A stretch of DNA of 22,118 bases from DAONDQ01 sp035402645. GTDB taxonomy: Bacteria; Cloacimonadota; Cloacimonadia; Cloacimonadales; DAONDQ01. Positions 1 through 8,614 of this stretch are shown piece after piece; position 1 is the stretch's first letter; each line of letters begins with the position of its first letter. The stretch lies in NCBI GenBank assembly GCA_035402645.1, contig DAONDQ010000041.1, positions 1 to 22,118 on the forward strand. Reading direction: 5' to 3'. A program made the position numbers and the translations under genes. The notes below the pieces were generated by a model. That model did no database searches. It saw only the letters and a program-made list of their open reading frames with translations, and was not told the DNA's origin.

Positions 1-1266
1 ATCGGGCGACCAGTGCCAGTAAAGCACGTTTTCGCCCCGGGTGAACCAGGTGTAGTCGACGGCGTTGACCAGTGCGGTGATCCGCTCCTTCAGCGCCTGC
101 TCGGCGGGAACCGAGCCGTTGAGATACTGTCGCATCGTGAGGAGCCCCTGAACCATATAAGAGGTTTCCACCAGGTCGGCGCCGTCATCCTGGGTTGTAA
201 AAGGTACCACTTTACCCGTCTGGCCATTCAGCCAGTGCGGCCAGGCGCCATGGTAGCGATCGCAGGTCTCCAGGAAACCCAGGATCTTTGACAGTCTGCC
301 AAGCCCTTCGTCGCGGGTGACGAAACCGCGCTCCATTCCGACCACCAGGGCCATCACCCCGAACCCAGAACCGCCGGTCGTGACAATGTCGCCCGAAGTG
401 TTCCGCTCACGGGCCATGCCGCAGGCCGGGTGTCCGAAATCCCAGAAATAGGCAAAAGTCCGTCGCTGGACCAGCGTCAGCAACTCATCATCGGAGATCA
501 GGGGAAATTTTAGCGTGGAATCGAGAGCGGTATAGAAATTTCCGGCAAAACCGGGAAAAATATACCCCGTAACACCCTTCAGACCGGAGCCGATGTTGAA
601 AAAATATTTGGTGATGTCTTTCAGCGGGGAGGTGCTGCGAAGGGTTACCAGCGTGTGGTCCGCATTCAGGGAGCAGGTGTACCGGGCACCCTGCGAAAGA
701 TAGAAGTAGGATGTATAACCGGTCGTGTCGATGGCCGAGGAGAACTGCGCTTCGATGGTCAGGCTGCCGGGATCGATGTTGCGAAGAACGGCCGGCGGAC
801 GCAATTCCTGGCCGTTTACCGTGATCCGGGTCAGGGTGAGGGAGCCGTTAAGGGTTCGGAAGTGAACCGTGGCCCCGGAAAAAGTTTCCCCGGCGGAACC
901 CGTTATAGTGCCGGCTACTTCCAGGGTGTATTCGGTATAAACCTCCAGCGGATTTTCCGGCTTCAGCCAGAGCGTGCGGAAACCGTTGCTGTAGCTGATG
1001 CGGGTGTGAGCTATGACCCCTGCGGTGCTCCTGATGCGGACCCCGTTGCGGATCGATGCAGTATCCGGCGCAGCCGAAAAATGAAGGGCAAAAGCCGTAT
1101 CCCGGGGCACATCCGTGTTCAGCCCCTGCAAGGCAAGCGTTTTACCCCCGACCACAACCGATTCAAGCACAAAGGTCCCCGACGGCAGGTCTTCCTTTTT
1201 TTTACAGGAAGAGAGCAGGCCGAAGCAGAGCAGGAATGTGATAGCGGTTATGAGCCGGGTTGTCAT
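1..1266 (-). CDS. GH144-like glucanase (glucoamylase-domain) lipoprotein, C-terminus cut by window edge
   Basis: The visible 422 residues start with a lipoprotein signal peptide (hydrophobic stretch, then LLSSCKKK with the lipidated cysteine at about residue 21), so the enzyme is probably anchored to the cell envelope. Residues of about 40-130 look like a bacterial Ig-like (SbsA-type) domain. From about residue 260 the sequence has the hallmark start of the Glycoamylase (PF10091) domain: FAYFWDFGHPACGMARER, then TTGGSGFGVMALVVGMERGF. This domain is found in GH144 endo-beta-1,2-glucanases and relatives. The ATG at 1266 was chosen because the signal peptide begins there. The gene follows the LamG lipoprotein gene on the same strand after 73 bases that hold a hairpin, and it is most likely the catabolic enzyme of this locus. 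Substrate specificity (beta-1,2- versus another glucan) cannot be read from the part seen, and the rest of the catalytic domain is missing. Confidence 0.85.
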   Translation of the reverse strand, partial: MTTRLITAITFLLCFGLLSSCKKKEDLPSGTFVLESVVVGGKTLALQGLNTDVPRDTAFALHFSAAPDTASIRNGVRIRSTAGVIAHTRISYSNGFRTLWLKPENPLEVYTEYTLEVAGTITGSAGETFSGATVHFRTLNGSLTLTRITVNGQELRPPAVLRNIDPGSLTIEAQFSSAIDTTGYTSYFYLSQGARYTCSLNADHTLVTLRSTSPLKDITKYFFNIGSGLKGVTGYIFPGFAGNFYTALDSTLKFPLISDDELLTLVQRRTFAYFWDFGHPACGMARERNTSGDIVTTGGSGFGVMALVVGMERGFVTRDEGLGRLSKILGFLETCDRYHGAWPHWLNGQTGKVVPFTTQDDGADLVETSYMVQGLLTMRQYLNGSVPAEQALKERITALVNAVDYTWFTRGENVLYWHWSPD

Positions 1267-1275
1267 GGCGGGATG

Positions 1276-1317
1276 AAAAGAACAAAGAGGGCCTGGAAAC
1301 CTGGTCCCGGGCCCTCT
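1276..1317 (-). terminator. Intra-locus hairpin terminator or attenuator
   Basis: On the minus strand the 8-base arms AGAGGGCC and GGCCCTCT (1310-1317 and 1286-1293) are perfectly complementary around a 16-base loop, and are followed by a U-rich stretch (TTGTTCTTTT). It lies between the stop of the LamG gene and the start of the glucanase gene, ending about 10 bases before the glucanase start codon. It may end part of the upstream transcript, lowering enzyme expression, or stabilise its 3' end. Confidence 0.5.
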
Positions 1318-1339
1318 CTGTTACGAAAGTCTCAGACCA

Positions 1340-2575
1340 TTACGGTTTTTCCGAATTGTACATGAGGGTGATTTCCTGCTCGGTCAGAGCTTTGTGGAAG
1401 AACCTCACGTCGTCGAGTAATCCCTTGAAATGGTTGTTGGTGGCAATGGTGTAATTCGCCCAATCGTCGGGGATCGTAGCATTTTCGAAATCCTGGATGA
1501 ATCCGAAAACGAAGGTGTTGTTTCCGGTGGCGCCGTTGTACTTCAGACCGGTGACGGTTCTCTTCGGGTCCGCTTCGGGCCACAGATTGAAATCCTGCTC
1601 CTTCATCTTCTGTCCGTTGATGTACATGGTTCCAACTTTGGTGGTGGCGTTGTAACGGCACACTACGTTGGCCCATTTGGAAGCGAGGATAAAGGGCAGG
1701 CCACCCGCGTTGGTAAGGTCGCGGCAATAGGTCCATCCCTGCCATCCGAGGTTACCGTCGGCCGGGAACCAGAGGTCTTCCGATCCCGAAGTGCCGTCGG
1801 CAAATTTGTACTGAGCGGCGAGTTTGCAGGACTTGAAATCACCGCCGATCTCGAACTGGAAGCCGTACCAGCCGGCGAGACCCATCACGAAATTGCCGTG
1901 CTTGGTGGAGTCGGCCCAGATCCAGAAGGAGAGGGTGAAATCGGTCGTGTTGTCGAGCTGGTCGCCATTCGGGATCCGGATCAGCGAAGTGGTTCCGTTG
2001 AACTTAGCGGCCTGGCCGGCAGCGGTGGAATAGGAAGCGGCATAGGTCAGGTCGATGATCCCGCTGGATGTCGGGCTGAAGCCACCAACCGTATCGTTGG
2101 CGTTGCCGTTGAAGTTCCAGTAAGCGAAAACACCGGCCGGTACGAAGGTGCCAACCGTGGTGAACGAACGGGTGAGGGCAGCAATCGCCTGTCCGTCGGT
2201 GGCGGTGATCCCGCCGTTCACCTTGAGCGTATAGGTGGTTCCGTTGCCGAGATCCTGGTTGATGGTGATGGTGATGGCCGATCCGCTGGCTGCAGGGGTG
2301 ATGGCGATGGCGGCCGTGTCATAACCACGGGTCAGGGTGAATTTGTCGGCGGTTACCGTGGCCGTGTTGAGGCCCATGTTGAAACCGATGACGATCGAGG
2401 TGGCCTTCGCCGGAACGGTGTTCACGACAGCGGCTCCGTTGATGTCAACGCCACCGGCTGAAATGGAAGTGATCGCAAAAGTGACCGTTTTATCATCCTT
2501 TTTGCAGGATGACAATCCGACCACCATACCAAGGGCAATAATTGCCAGGCTTAAAAGCAGACTCTGTTTTCTCAT
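1340..2575 (-). CDS. Surface lipoprotein with Ig-like and LamG/concanavalin-like domains
   Basis: This 411-residue protein begins with MRKQSLLLSL and a lipobox (GLSSCKKDD, Cys at about 24), so it is probably an outer-membrane lipoprotein. Residues of about 30-140 read as a bacterial Ig-like domain (SbsA/Big_5 type), ending in a RSFTTVGTF-like strand. Residues of about 150-411 read as a LamG/concanavalin A-like lectin domain (GVFAYWNFNGNANDT near its start, GLLDDVRFFHKALTEQEI near its end). Such proteins take the SusE/SusF position in a polysaccharide utilisation locus and bind glycan at the surface. An in-frame ATG at 2599 would add 8 residues before the signal peptide; I prefer 2575 because the n-region then starts directly with charged residues. 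It lies 33 bases after susD. The exact ligand is unknown. Confidence 0.8.
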   Translation of the reverse strand: MRKQSLLLSLAIIALGMVVGLSSCKKDDKTVTFAITSISAGGVDINGAAVVNTVPAKATSIVIGFNMGLNTATVTADKFTLTRGYDTAAIAITPAASGSAITITINQDLGNGTTYTLKVNGGITATDGQAIAALTRSFTTVGTFVPAGVFAYWNFNGNANDTVGGFSPTSSGIIDLTYAASYSTAAGQAAKFNGTTSLIRIPNGDQLDNTTDFTLSFWIWADSTKHGNFVMGLAGWYGFQFEIGGDFKSCKLAAQYKFADGTSGSEDLWFPADGNLGWQGWTYCRDLTNAGGLPFILASKWANVVCRYNATTKVGTMYINGQKMKEQDFNLWPEADPKRTVTGLKYNGATGNNTFVFGFIQDFENATIPDDWANYTIATNNHFKGLLDDVRFFHKALTEQEITLMYNSEKP

Positions 2576-2608
2576 GATGATTGCATTAGGGTTAAACATA
2601 TGAATGAA

Positions 2609-4102
2609 CTACCAGTTTGGGTTCTGTTTCAGGTATCCTTCCGATTTGTCGATCTCGCTCTGAGGGATGGGCAGCAGCTCGTTCCTGCCTTCCACGAATC
2701 CCAGCGGGCCGAGCACCTGCCCGGCCTTTCCGGTCCTCACCAGGTCCCAGAAGCGCCAGCCTTCCAGGGCCAGCTCGTGCCGCCGTTCCGTGAGGATCTT
2801 TTCCCTCAGCTCCGATTGCACCGTCGTGGTGACATCGGGAAGGATGGCATTGTTCCCCTGCCGGGCACGTTGCCTGACCAGGTTCAGATATACCAGGGCT
2901 TCCGACTGTTTCCCGTTTTCGTTCAGGGCTTCCGCCGCCATCAGCAACACATCGGCATATCGCACCAGCCGCCGCATGTGGGCCCACTGGGTGGCCACAT
3001 TGCTGCCGGGGGTCCACACCTTCCGGTTATAGCATTCTACTTCGATTACGTTTCCTGAACTGTCTTTCGTCACGTTGGGAGTCGGGCCATCGCCTAAGAT
3101 GGGAACATTGTCTAACGTATCACCCAGGTCAATAATTGTGCCCTTCAAACGCGGATCGCCCGGTTCGAAGGAGTTCCGGAGGTCTTCCGAGGGACGGTTG
3201 AATCCCCAGCCGCGATTCGGGTTTCCCCTGACGCCCTGTGTGTTGCCGTACTGGCATCCCCCGTTTTCGGTGCCGTCGTAAGGCAGTGCGCCGACATCAA
3301 AAATGGCCTCTTTCCCCGTTTGTCCGTTCGCCCCGTTGGCATCGGTAAACACCGGTTCCAGCGCATACTGGTTGGAATTGATAACCTCCATGGCGTATTT
3401 TTCCGTGTTGACAAAATCGCCACGGAACAGGTAAACTCTTGCCAGGAGAGAATTAGCAGCCCCTTTCGTAGCCCGGCCGATGTCCTTGGCGGCATATTCG
3501 CTTCGCTCGGGCAGGTTCTCCGCTGCGAAGGTGAGGTCGGCGATCACCTGGGCATAGACTTCTTCTTTGGTCGCGCGTTCCATGCGCAGCGGGGGATCGA
3601 GCACCGTGACCAGCGGCACACCGCCCCAGGCCCGCACAAAGTCAAAATAGATGAGTCCCCGCACGAACCGTGCTTCGGCAATGTACCGGGTCTTCAGGGC
3701 CTCGTCCATTTCGATATCGGGAACTTTAGCGATCACCACGTTGCAACGCTTCACCCCGACATAGAGCTGGTTCCACCAGCGGTCAAGCCCGTCCTGGGTC
3801 GGCGTGATGGCAAACCGGTCATACGGTCCTACGGTCGATACCTGGTCGCTGGGATTGCTCCCCTTGCGGGCGTCGTCCGACATGATATCGAGGATCGGGT
3901 AGCCGCCTGAGTGATAGTACCAGTCGCGAAGCGTGGAGTACACGGCGTTGGTGGCATTGAGAGCATCCGGGGCGGTCTTTGGGAAGGCCTCCTGGGTAAG
4001 GACGCCCTGCGGATTTTTTTCCAGGAATTTCTCGCATCCGCTGAAGAGGGTCATCATCCCTGCGACGGCGACGAAAACGGTAGAGGTTGCTGTTCTTTTC
4101 AT
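2609..4102 (-). CDS. SusD/RagB-family glycan-binding lipoprotein
   Basis: The 497-residue protein has a lipoprotein signal (MMTLFSGCEKFLEKNPQG, Cys23) and the typical SusD start, where the mature protein runs into CEKFLEKNPQGVLTQEAF. Further SusD hallmarks are the TPR-like helical part with EARFVRGLIYFDFVRAWGGVPL (near residues 145-165) and the C-terminal LRYADVLLMAAEALNE and ERRHELALEGWRFWDLVRTG motifs. In this family the protein caps the SusC transporter barrel and captures oligosaccharides at the cell surface. It starts 5 bases after the susC stop codon, so the two are clearly co-transcribed and form a pair. The length is usual for the family. No defect is visible. Confidence 0.95.
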   Translation of the reverse strand: MKRTATSTVFVAVAGMMTLFSGCEKFLEKNPQGVLTQEAFPKTAPDALNATNAVYSTLRDWYYHSGGYPILDIMSDDARKGSNPSDQVSTVGPYDRFAITPTQDGLDRWWNQLYVGVKRCNVVIAKVPDIEMDEALKTRYIAEARFVRGLIYFDFVRAWGGVPLVTVLDPPLRMERATKEEVYAQVIADLTFAAENLPERSEYAAKDIGRATKGAANSLLARVYLFRGDFVNTEKYAMEVINSNQYALEPVFTDANGANGQTGKEAIFDVGALPYDGTENGGCQYGNTQGVRGNPNRGWGFNRPSEDLRNSFEPGDPRLKGTIIDLGDTLDNVPILGDGPTPNVTKDSSGNVIEVECYNRKVWTPGSNVATQWAHMRRLVRYADVLLMAAEALNENGKQSEALVYLNLVRQRARQGNNAILPDVTTTVQSELREKILTERRHELALEGWRFWDLVRTGKAGQVLGPLGFVEGRNELLPIPQSEIDKSEGYLKQNPNW

Positions 4103-4107
4103 GGTCG

Positions 4108-7100
4108 TCAGAAGTTTAGGTCGATTCCAACCGAATAAACAGATGTGGTGGGATAGATACCCTGGTCCACCCCGTTGCTCATTACGTCGTTGCTGCCGAT
4201 CTCGGGGGAATAGCCGGTGTACTTGGTGAAGGTGTACAGGTTGTCCGCCTTCACATAGATCCGGAGTTTCTGAATGGATATCTTCTGGCTCCAGCGGGAA
4301 GGCAGGGTATATCCGATCGTGACATTCCGGATACGGACAAATGATCCGTCCTGGATAAAGTAATCGGAGATCTGGTAATTATACCCTCCAAACGAAGCCC
4401 GGGGTTCAGTGGTGCTGGTTCCCGGACCGGTCCATCGGTCATTTACCCTCGTTTCGAAGTTATAGGGATCGGGGCGGACGATATTCTTTGCGTTGAGGAT
4501 CTTGTTGCCCCATTGGCCCTGGATGTTGGCGGAGAAATCGATGCCGTAAACTTCAAGCCCGAGATTGAGTCCCAGGATGAATTTCGGGATCGGCGATCCG
4601 ATGTTCGTGCGGTCTTTGTCGTTGATGATCCCGTCGCCGTTCTTGTCGACAAACCGGAGATCGCCCACGCCGGCGTCTTTCATATGCGGATAAGCATTGA
4701 GTTCCGCCTGTGTCTGGAAAATTCCGTCGGTCTCATACCCGTAGAAAGAGCCTAGCGGGATCCCGACGATGGTCTGGGTGCCTTTCTGCCCGTTGCCCAG
4801 CGCACCGCCCAGTAACTGGGTATCGGAACCCGAAATCCCTCCGATCCTCCGCGTTTCATTATGCAGGGTCGATCCGATCAGTGCCACATTGTACTTCACC
4901 TTTCCGATATGGTCGCGCCATCCCAGGTTCCATTCAAATCCACTGTTGAGCACCGACCCGGCGTTGAAGGGAACTAGTGCTCCGCCGTTGCCGAGGTGGC
5001 TGGGAGTGGCAAGGTAGATAAGAATGTCGTCCGTCATCCGGTGGTAATAATCCAATTCGCCGGTCAGCCGGTCGTTGAACACCCCGGCTTCGAGGCCGAT
5101 GTCCCACTGCGTGGTGGTCTCCCATTTCAGGTCCTTGTTGCCGTTCACCCCGTAGGAGGCGGCCGATACCACGGTCGGCGTGGAGCCGAAGACGCTGTAC
5201 AGATACTCGACGGTGGAAAAACGCCCGGTGTAAGGGATCTTGTCGTTGCCGATCTTACCCCAGCTGGCACGCAGCTTCAGCCGGCTGATCGCTTTCAGTG
5301 ACTTCATGAACGGCTCCCGCGAAATGTTCCAGCCGAGTGCGAAGGAGGGGAAGTGGCCCCACTGCTTGCCCTTGGCGAATTTTGACGAACCGTCGCTCCG
5401 GAAGGTAGCCGTAAGGATATAGCGCTGGTTGAAGGTATAGTTGACCCGGAACAGGTAGGAGATCATCGAAAAATAATCATTCACGTTGTTGCTGAAGCTC
5501 GACAGCGTGTTCACATTGTTGGTCGGATCGTAGATGTAGGAGGGCCAGATATACCAGAAATCGTCGCTGTTGCGGATGATGTTCTGTCCGGCTGCATTCA
5601 TATATTCCGAACGGACATCCTGCATGGTGTAACCCGCCAGCGCATTGACGGAATGCTTTCCGAAGGTTTTATCAAACGTAAGGGTGTTTTCCCACAGCCA
5701 GCCGAATTTGTCTTCCCATGATTTGGAAAGAGAACTCCGCGGGTTGTTCTGCTGGGCGATCGATCCGTCGGGGTTGTACACGGCAAACGCCGGCGTGAAA
5801 TTCTTTCCCTTCACATATTCGGCGTCGATGCCGTAACTGGTCTTGAAGGTGAACGATTTGAGAAAATCGACATCCAGGAAAATGTTCCCCACTCCCCGGA
5901 CCCCTTTGCGGAAGTTGTTCGAATATTCGAGGGCGGCCAGGGGGTTGCCGATCCCTTCGACGCTGGCATAACTGCCGTCGGCATAGCGGGGCTCCAGGGT
6001 GGGAAGGGCCCGGTAGGCCATATACACAACATCGGGCGCCAGTTGCTGGTTGAACGGAGCCATGTTGAGGTTGCTCCCGAACTTCACATAGTGGGAGAGC
6101 GAATAGGTGTTGTTGAATTTCAGGGTGATGCGTTCGTAGCTCGATTTGTCGATGATGCCGTCCTGTTTGAAATAGCTTCCGCTGATGAAATACTGGGAAG
6201 ATTTCGAAGCGCCCGAAGCCGAAAGCTGGACGTCGTAAATCGGGGCGGAGCGGAAGATCAGATCCTGCCAGTCGGTGTTGGGCACCTTATCGACGTTGTT
6301 GTACATGGCCGGTTTTCCCTCGTTGGCATAGGCTTCGTTGGCATATACCGCGAAATCGTGGCCGTTGAGCAGGTCGATCTTCTTCGACAGCCGCTGGATC
6401 CCGCTCTCCGCGCTGAAATGGAACACGGTTTTCCCCGCATCGACATTTCCTCCCTTGGTGGTGACCAGGATCACCCCGTTGGCGCCGCGTGAACCATACA
6501 TGGCCGTGGCCGAAGCATCTTTGAGGATCTCCATCGACTGGATGTCCTTGGAATTGATGAACGAAATATCGTCGAGGATCACCCCGTCGACCACGTAAAT
6601 CGGGGAAGCGCCCCAGATGGTCCCGGTACCGCGGATACGCACCATCGGGTTTTCCCCGGGGGTTCCCGAGATGTTGGTCACCTGGACTCCCGACACCTGG
6701 CCCTGGAGGCTCTGTACCGGGTTGAGGGCCGTGATCTTTGTGAGGTCGTCGGTCTTTATACTGCCAACCGCCCCGGAGAGGTCACTCTTTTTTACCGTAC
6801 CATAAGCGATGACCACCACCTCTTCGAGGGCGGTCCGTTTGACCTGCAGTTCGGCGTTGAGTTCGGTCTTCTGCCCGACCGGGATCTCCAGTGTCTGGTA
6901 GCCGAGGTAGGTGAACACCAGGATCGCATCGGGCTGAGGCACTTTTATAGTATAATGGCCATCGAGGTCGCTGACCACACCGGTGGTGCTCCCTTTGATC
7001 TGGACTGAAGCCCCGGGCAGGGTCTCTTTGGTGTCGGCGGCGGAGATGGTCCCTTTAACAGTGCGGACCTGGGCCATGGATCCGGAGGCTATAAGAAGCA

Positions 7101-7167
7101 GGAATGCCGCGAAGAGCGTGCTTTTCAGCCAGGCAGGGATACGGAAAGCAACGTAGATTTTTCCCAT
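4108..7167 (-). CDS. SusC/RagA-family TonB-dependent outer-membrane transporter
   Basis: This 1019-residue protein has a signal peptide (about residues 1-33, ending SGSMAQ), an N-terminal carboxypeptidase-regulatory-like domain (about 34-105), the TonB-box-like segment EEVVVIAYGTVKKSDLSG, and a plug domain with YVVDGVILDD and SMEILKDASATAMYGSRGAN. A long beta-barrel follows and the protein ends in an aromatic-terminated strand (SVGIDLNF). Together with SusD it imports oligosaccharides across the outer membrane using TonB energy. The open frame extends upstream to an ATG at 7269, but that would place 34 uncharacteristic residues before the signal peptide; the ATG at 7167 also fits a promoter-like motif at 7196-7203. 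It is the first gene of the locus. No anti-sigma or hybrid two-component regulator gene lies directly upstream, where the tRNA-Phe is found instead. Confidence 0.95.
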   Translation of the reverse strand: MGKIYVAFRIPAWLKSTLFAAFLLLIASGSMAQVRTVKGTISAADTKETLPGASVQIKGSTTGVVSDLDGHYTIKVPQPDAILVFTYLGYQTLEIPVGQKTELNAELQVKRTALEEVVVIAYGTVKKSDLSGAVGSIKTDDLTKITALNPVQSLQGQVSGVQVTNISGTPGENPMVRIRGTGTIWGASPIYVVDGVILDDISFINSKDIQSMEILKDASATAMYGSRGANGVILVTTKGGNVDAGKTVFHFSAESGIQRLSKKIDLLNGHDFAVYANEAYANEGKPAMYNNVDKVPNTDWQDLIFRSAPIYDVQLSASGASKSSQYFISGSYFKQDGIIDKSSYERITLKFNNTYSLSHYVKFGSNLNMAPFNQQLAPDVVYMAYRALPTLEPRYADGSYASVEGIGNPLAALEYSNNFRKGVRGVGNIFLDVDFLKSFTFKTSYGIDAEYVKGKNFTPAFAVYNPDGSIAQQNNPRSSLSKSWEDKFGWLWENTLTFDKTFGKHSVNALAGYTMQDVRSEYMNAAGQNIIRNSDDFWYIWPSYIYDPTNNVNTLSSFSNNVNDYFSMISYLFRVNYTFNQRYILTATFRSDGSSKFAKGKQWGHFPSFALGWNISREPFMKSLKAISRLKLRASWGKIGNDKIPYTGRFSTVEYLYSVFGSTPTVVSAASYGVNGNKDLKWETTTQWDIGLEAGVFNDRLTGELDYYHRMTDDILIYLATPSHLGNGGALVPFNAGSVLNSGFEWNLGWRDHIGKVKYNVALIGSTLHNETRRIGGISGSDTQLLGGALGNGQKGTQTIVGIPLGSFYGYETDGIFQTQAELNAYPHMKDAGVGDLRFVDKNGDGIINDKDRTNIGSPIPKFILGLNLGLEVYGIDFSANIQGQWGNKILNAKNIVRPDPYNFETRVNDRWTGPGTSTTEPRASFGGYNYQISDYFIQDGSFVRIRNVTIGYTLPSRWSQKISIQKLRIYVKADNLYTFTKYTGYSPEIGSNDVMSNGVDQGIYPTTSVYSVGIDLNF

Positions 7168-7195
7168 GGGCAAAAGAATTTGAGGCAATATAGCG

Positions 7196-7203
7196 CAAAT
7201 ATA
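7196..7203 (-). promoter_or_regulatory. Possible -7 element for susC
   Basis: The minus strand reads TATATTTG, a match to the Bacteroidota -7 consensus TAnnTTTG, about 28 bases upstream of the preferred susC start. The nearest upstream TTG on that strand is about 25 bases away, further than the usual 19-21, so the -33 half is weak. A second -7-like match without a -33 partner lies at 7298-7305 (TATTTTTG). Apart from these motifs and the tRNA promoter, I see nothing else in 7168-7462. Confidence 0.35.
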
Positions 7204-7414
7204 CGGCAACCAGGCGGGTTTTTTTATGAACTTCCTGAAATATAACAAATTCCTTGCGTTCAAACCCATATCCCCGGCAGCACATCCGTTCGGGCGGCAA
7301 AAATAGTAAAAAACGAAGCGGTTTGTTCCTTTATTTCTATCAGGAGAAATACGGTCGTACCGGTAAGAGGGTCACGTATAACAAGGGTGCCAGGGCTGCA
7401 AGGCAAACTTTTTT

Positions 7415-7444
7415 TTGCCGGGTTCAATTTAAGTTGTATTTTTG
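7415..7444 (+). promoter_or_regulatory. Promoter of tRNA-Phe
   Basis: TTG at 7415-7417 and TATTTTTG at 7437-7444 are separated by 19 bases. This matches both halves and the spacing of the Bacteroidota housekeeping promoter (-33 TTG, -7 TAnnTTTG). Transcription would start near 7451, about 12 bases before the mature tRNA. Confidence 0.75.
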
Positions 7445-7462
7445 CACCCTCTTTGAAAAATT

Positions 7463-7535
<73 letters not shown>

Positions 7536-7545
7536 CAGAAGAAAC

Positions 7546-7590
7546 AAAGGAAAGCGCTGAACGATAACAAGTTTGACGCTTTCCTTTTTT
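7546..7590 (+). terminator. Rho-independent terminator after tRNA-Phe
   Basis: Arms AAGGAAAGCG (7547-7556) and CGCTTTCCTT (7577-7586) are perfectly complementary with a 20-base loop, and a run of T residues begins at 7585. It lies 11 bases after the tRNA and should end its transcript. Confidence 0.8.
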
Positions 7591-7592
7591 TA

Positions 7593-7613
7593 TTATAGCA
7601 CCTTTATAGCACC
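7593..7613 (+). repeat. Tandem decamer TTATAGCACC x2, possible integrase arm sites
   Basis: TTATAGCACC occurs at 7593-7602 and again at 7604-7613, one base apart, giving an 11-base period (about one helical turn). It lies immediately downstream of the tRNA-Phe terminator at the composition change. Short direct repeats phased by a helical turn next to a tRNA are typical of accessory (arm-type) binding sites of tyrosine integrases; that role is inferred. Confidence 0.5.
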
Positions 7614-7678
7614 AGCATCCCAAAAAATTTCATCCGTCTGACTTTCTTTTTTTTACTTTTACTTCAAATCTTTTCGAT

Positions 7679-8125
7679 ATGAGTAAAAATGACGAAATCA
7701 TCCTTTTCGATCTGTCATCCTTTGGTTTTCCCTTGAAGGATACGGGCAAACAACTATATGACGCAACAAAAAAATCAATTGGCTCCTTTTCAAAGCGACA
7801 GGAAGGGGACAGTGGCTTAGTTGAAATTAATGTTCTTATCAGCCAAACGGAGGCAATTCTCAGAGAAATGCACAGGATGAAGGCAGAACGAGAAACAATG
7901 GTAGTTAGTGAAGAGAATCCGTATCTGAATGTTGATGAGGTCGCCCAAATTCTCAGGGTTTCTCCAGAAACCGTCCGAGAAGAAATCGATTCTGGAAGAA
8001 TTCGTGCGGTTAAAATTGGAAGGAGAGGACAAAATAAAATTCTCAAAAGTGATCTTGCAAAATTTCTTGGGGTCACAAAAATCATTTTTACTCAGAAAGA
8101 CATCTCTACCGCTTCTTCCCATTGA
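7679..8125 (+). CDS. Helix-turn-helix (excisionase-type, HTH_17) DNA-binding protein
   Basis: This 148-residue protein carries an HTH_17/MerR-like excisionase domain at about residues 81-130: the segment starts YLNVDEVAQILRVSPETVRE and continues DSGRIRAVKIGRRGQNKILKSDLAKFLG, that is, recognition helix, wing and final helix. The N-terminal 75 residues look helical and polar and match nothing I recognise. Family members bind DNA in integrated elements, either as excision factors or as transcription regulators. It is the first gene of the island after tRNA-Phe, the usual place of recombination-associated genes, and is followed after 21 bases by an unknown gene on the same strand. The ATG at 7679 is preceded only by a near-consensus -7 (TACTTTTA), so its promoter is uncertain. 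An excisionase role is an inference from position. Confidence 0.75.
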   Translation: MSKNDEIILFDLSSFGFPLKDTGKQLYDATKKSIGSFSKRQEGDSGLVEINVLISQTEAILREMHRMKAERETMVVSEENPYLNVDEVAQILRVSPETVREEIDSGRIRAVKIGRRGQNKILKSDLAKFLGVTKIIFTQKDISTASSH

Positions 8126-8146
8126 TAAAACCACTCTCTTCATAAA

Positions 8147-8611
8147 ATGAAATGGAAAGCATCTCAACAGTGCATTGTTAATACACCAGAAGGTAAGAAA
8201 CTACCCAGCGGATCACTTTGGAACTTTGATAGCGATTCGGTCTTACCGATGATGGTTTCTGCAAGTTGTCCAACGCATGATTTTTTCACCAATTTGTCTC
8301 ATATCGAATATATTGAATTCTTTGGTGAAGACAGGCATATCTGGAAAGTCATTCAAAAAGCTGATCCCCAAAGCAAAAATTCCTTAAGTACAATGGTAAC
8401 AAAGATTGGTCAGCTTTGGACGGTGGTTGACTTAGGGGATGGTGTCAAGGCGCATTGTCTGACGAAAGCTACGGTTCAAAGAGACAAAAAAGCTGTGAAT
8501 GAACACAAAAGCATCTCATTCTTGCTTTCTTATCCCCAATACATTGACTTGTTTGGGGAAGATGAACGGGTCAACAAGAAAGCCGTTGTTGAAAAAAGGT
8601 TCGACTTGTAA
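8147..8611 (+). CDS. Hypothetical protein with an internal repeat (YIxxFGED)
   Basis: I do not recognise this 154-residue protein. It has no signal peptide or membrane segment and appears soluble. Two similar segments occur: HIEYIEFFGEDRHIW at about residues 52-66 and YPQYIDLFGEDERVN at about 129-143, both with the core YI(E/D)xFGED, which suggests two copies of a small unit. It lies 21 bases after the HTH gene and probably shares its transcript. Its stop codon (8609-8611) is 3 bases from the stop of the convergent HTH gene on the other strand. The ATG at 8147 gives the whole open frame. Coding status rests on frame length and operon-like spacing. Confidence 0.6.
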   Translation: MKWKASQQCIVNTPEGKKLPSGSLWNFDSDSVLPMMVSASCPTHDFFTNLSHIEYIEFFGEDRHIWKVIQKADPQSKNSLSTMVTKIGQLWTVVDLGDGVKAHCLTKATVQRDKKAVNEHKSISFLLSYPQYIDLFGEDERVNKKAVVEKRFDL

Positions 8612-8614
8612 CCC

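Noticed and set aside
655..2461. Long plus-strand open frames opposite the glucanase and LamG lipoprotein genes
   Set aside because: They are mirror frames of GC-rich coding sequence; their translations are low in recognisable motifs, while the minus strand has full domains and signal peptides.
7298..7305. TATTTTTG on the minus strand as the susC promoter
   Set aside because: It matches the -7 consensus but no TTG lies about 20 bases upstream, and it is much further from the preferred start; kept only as an alternative.
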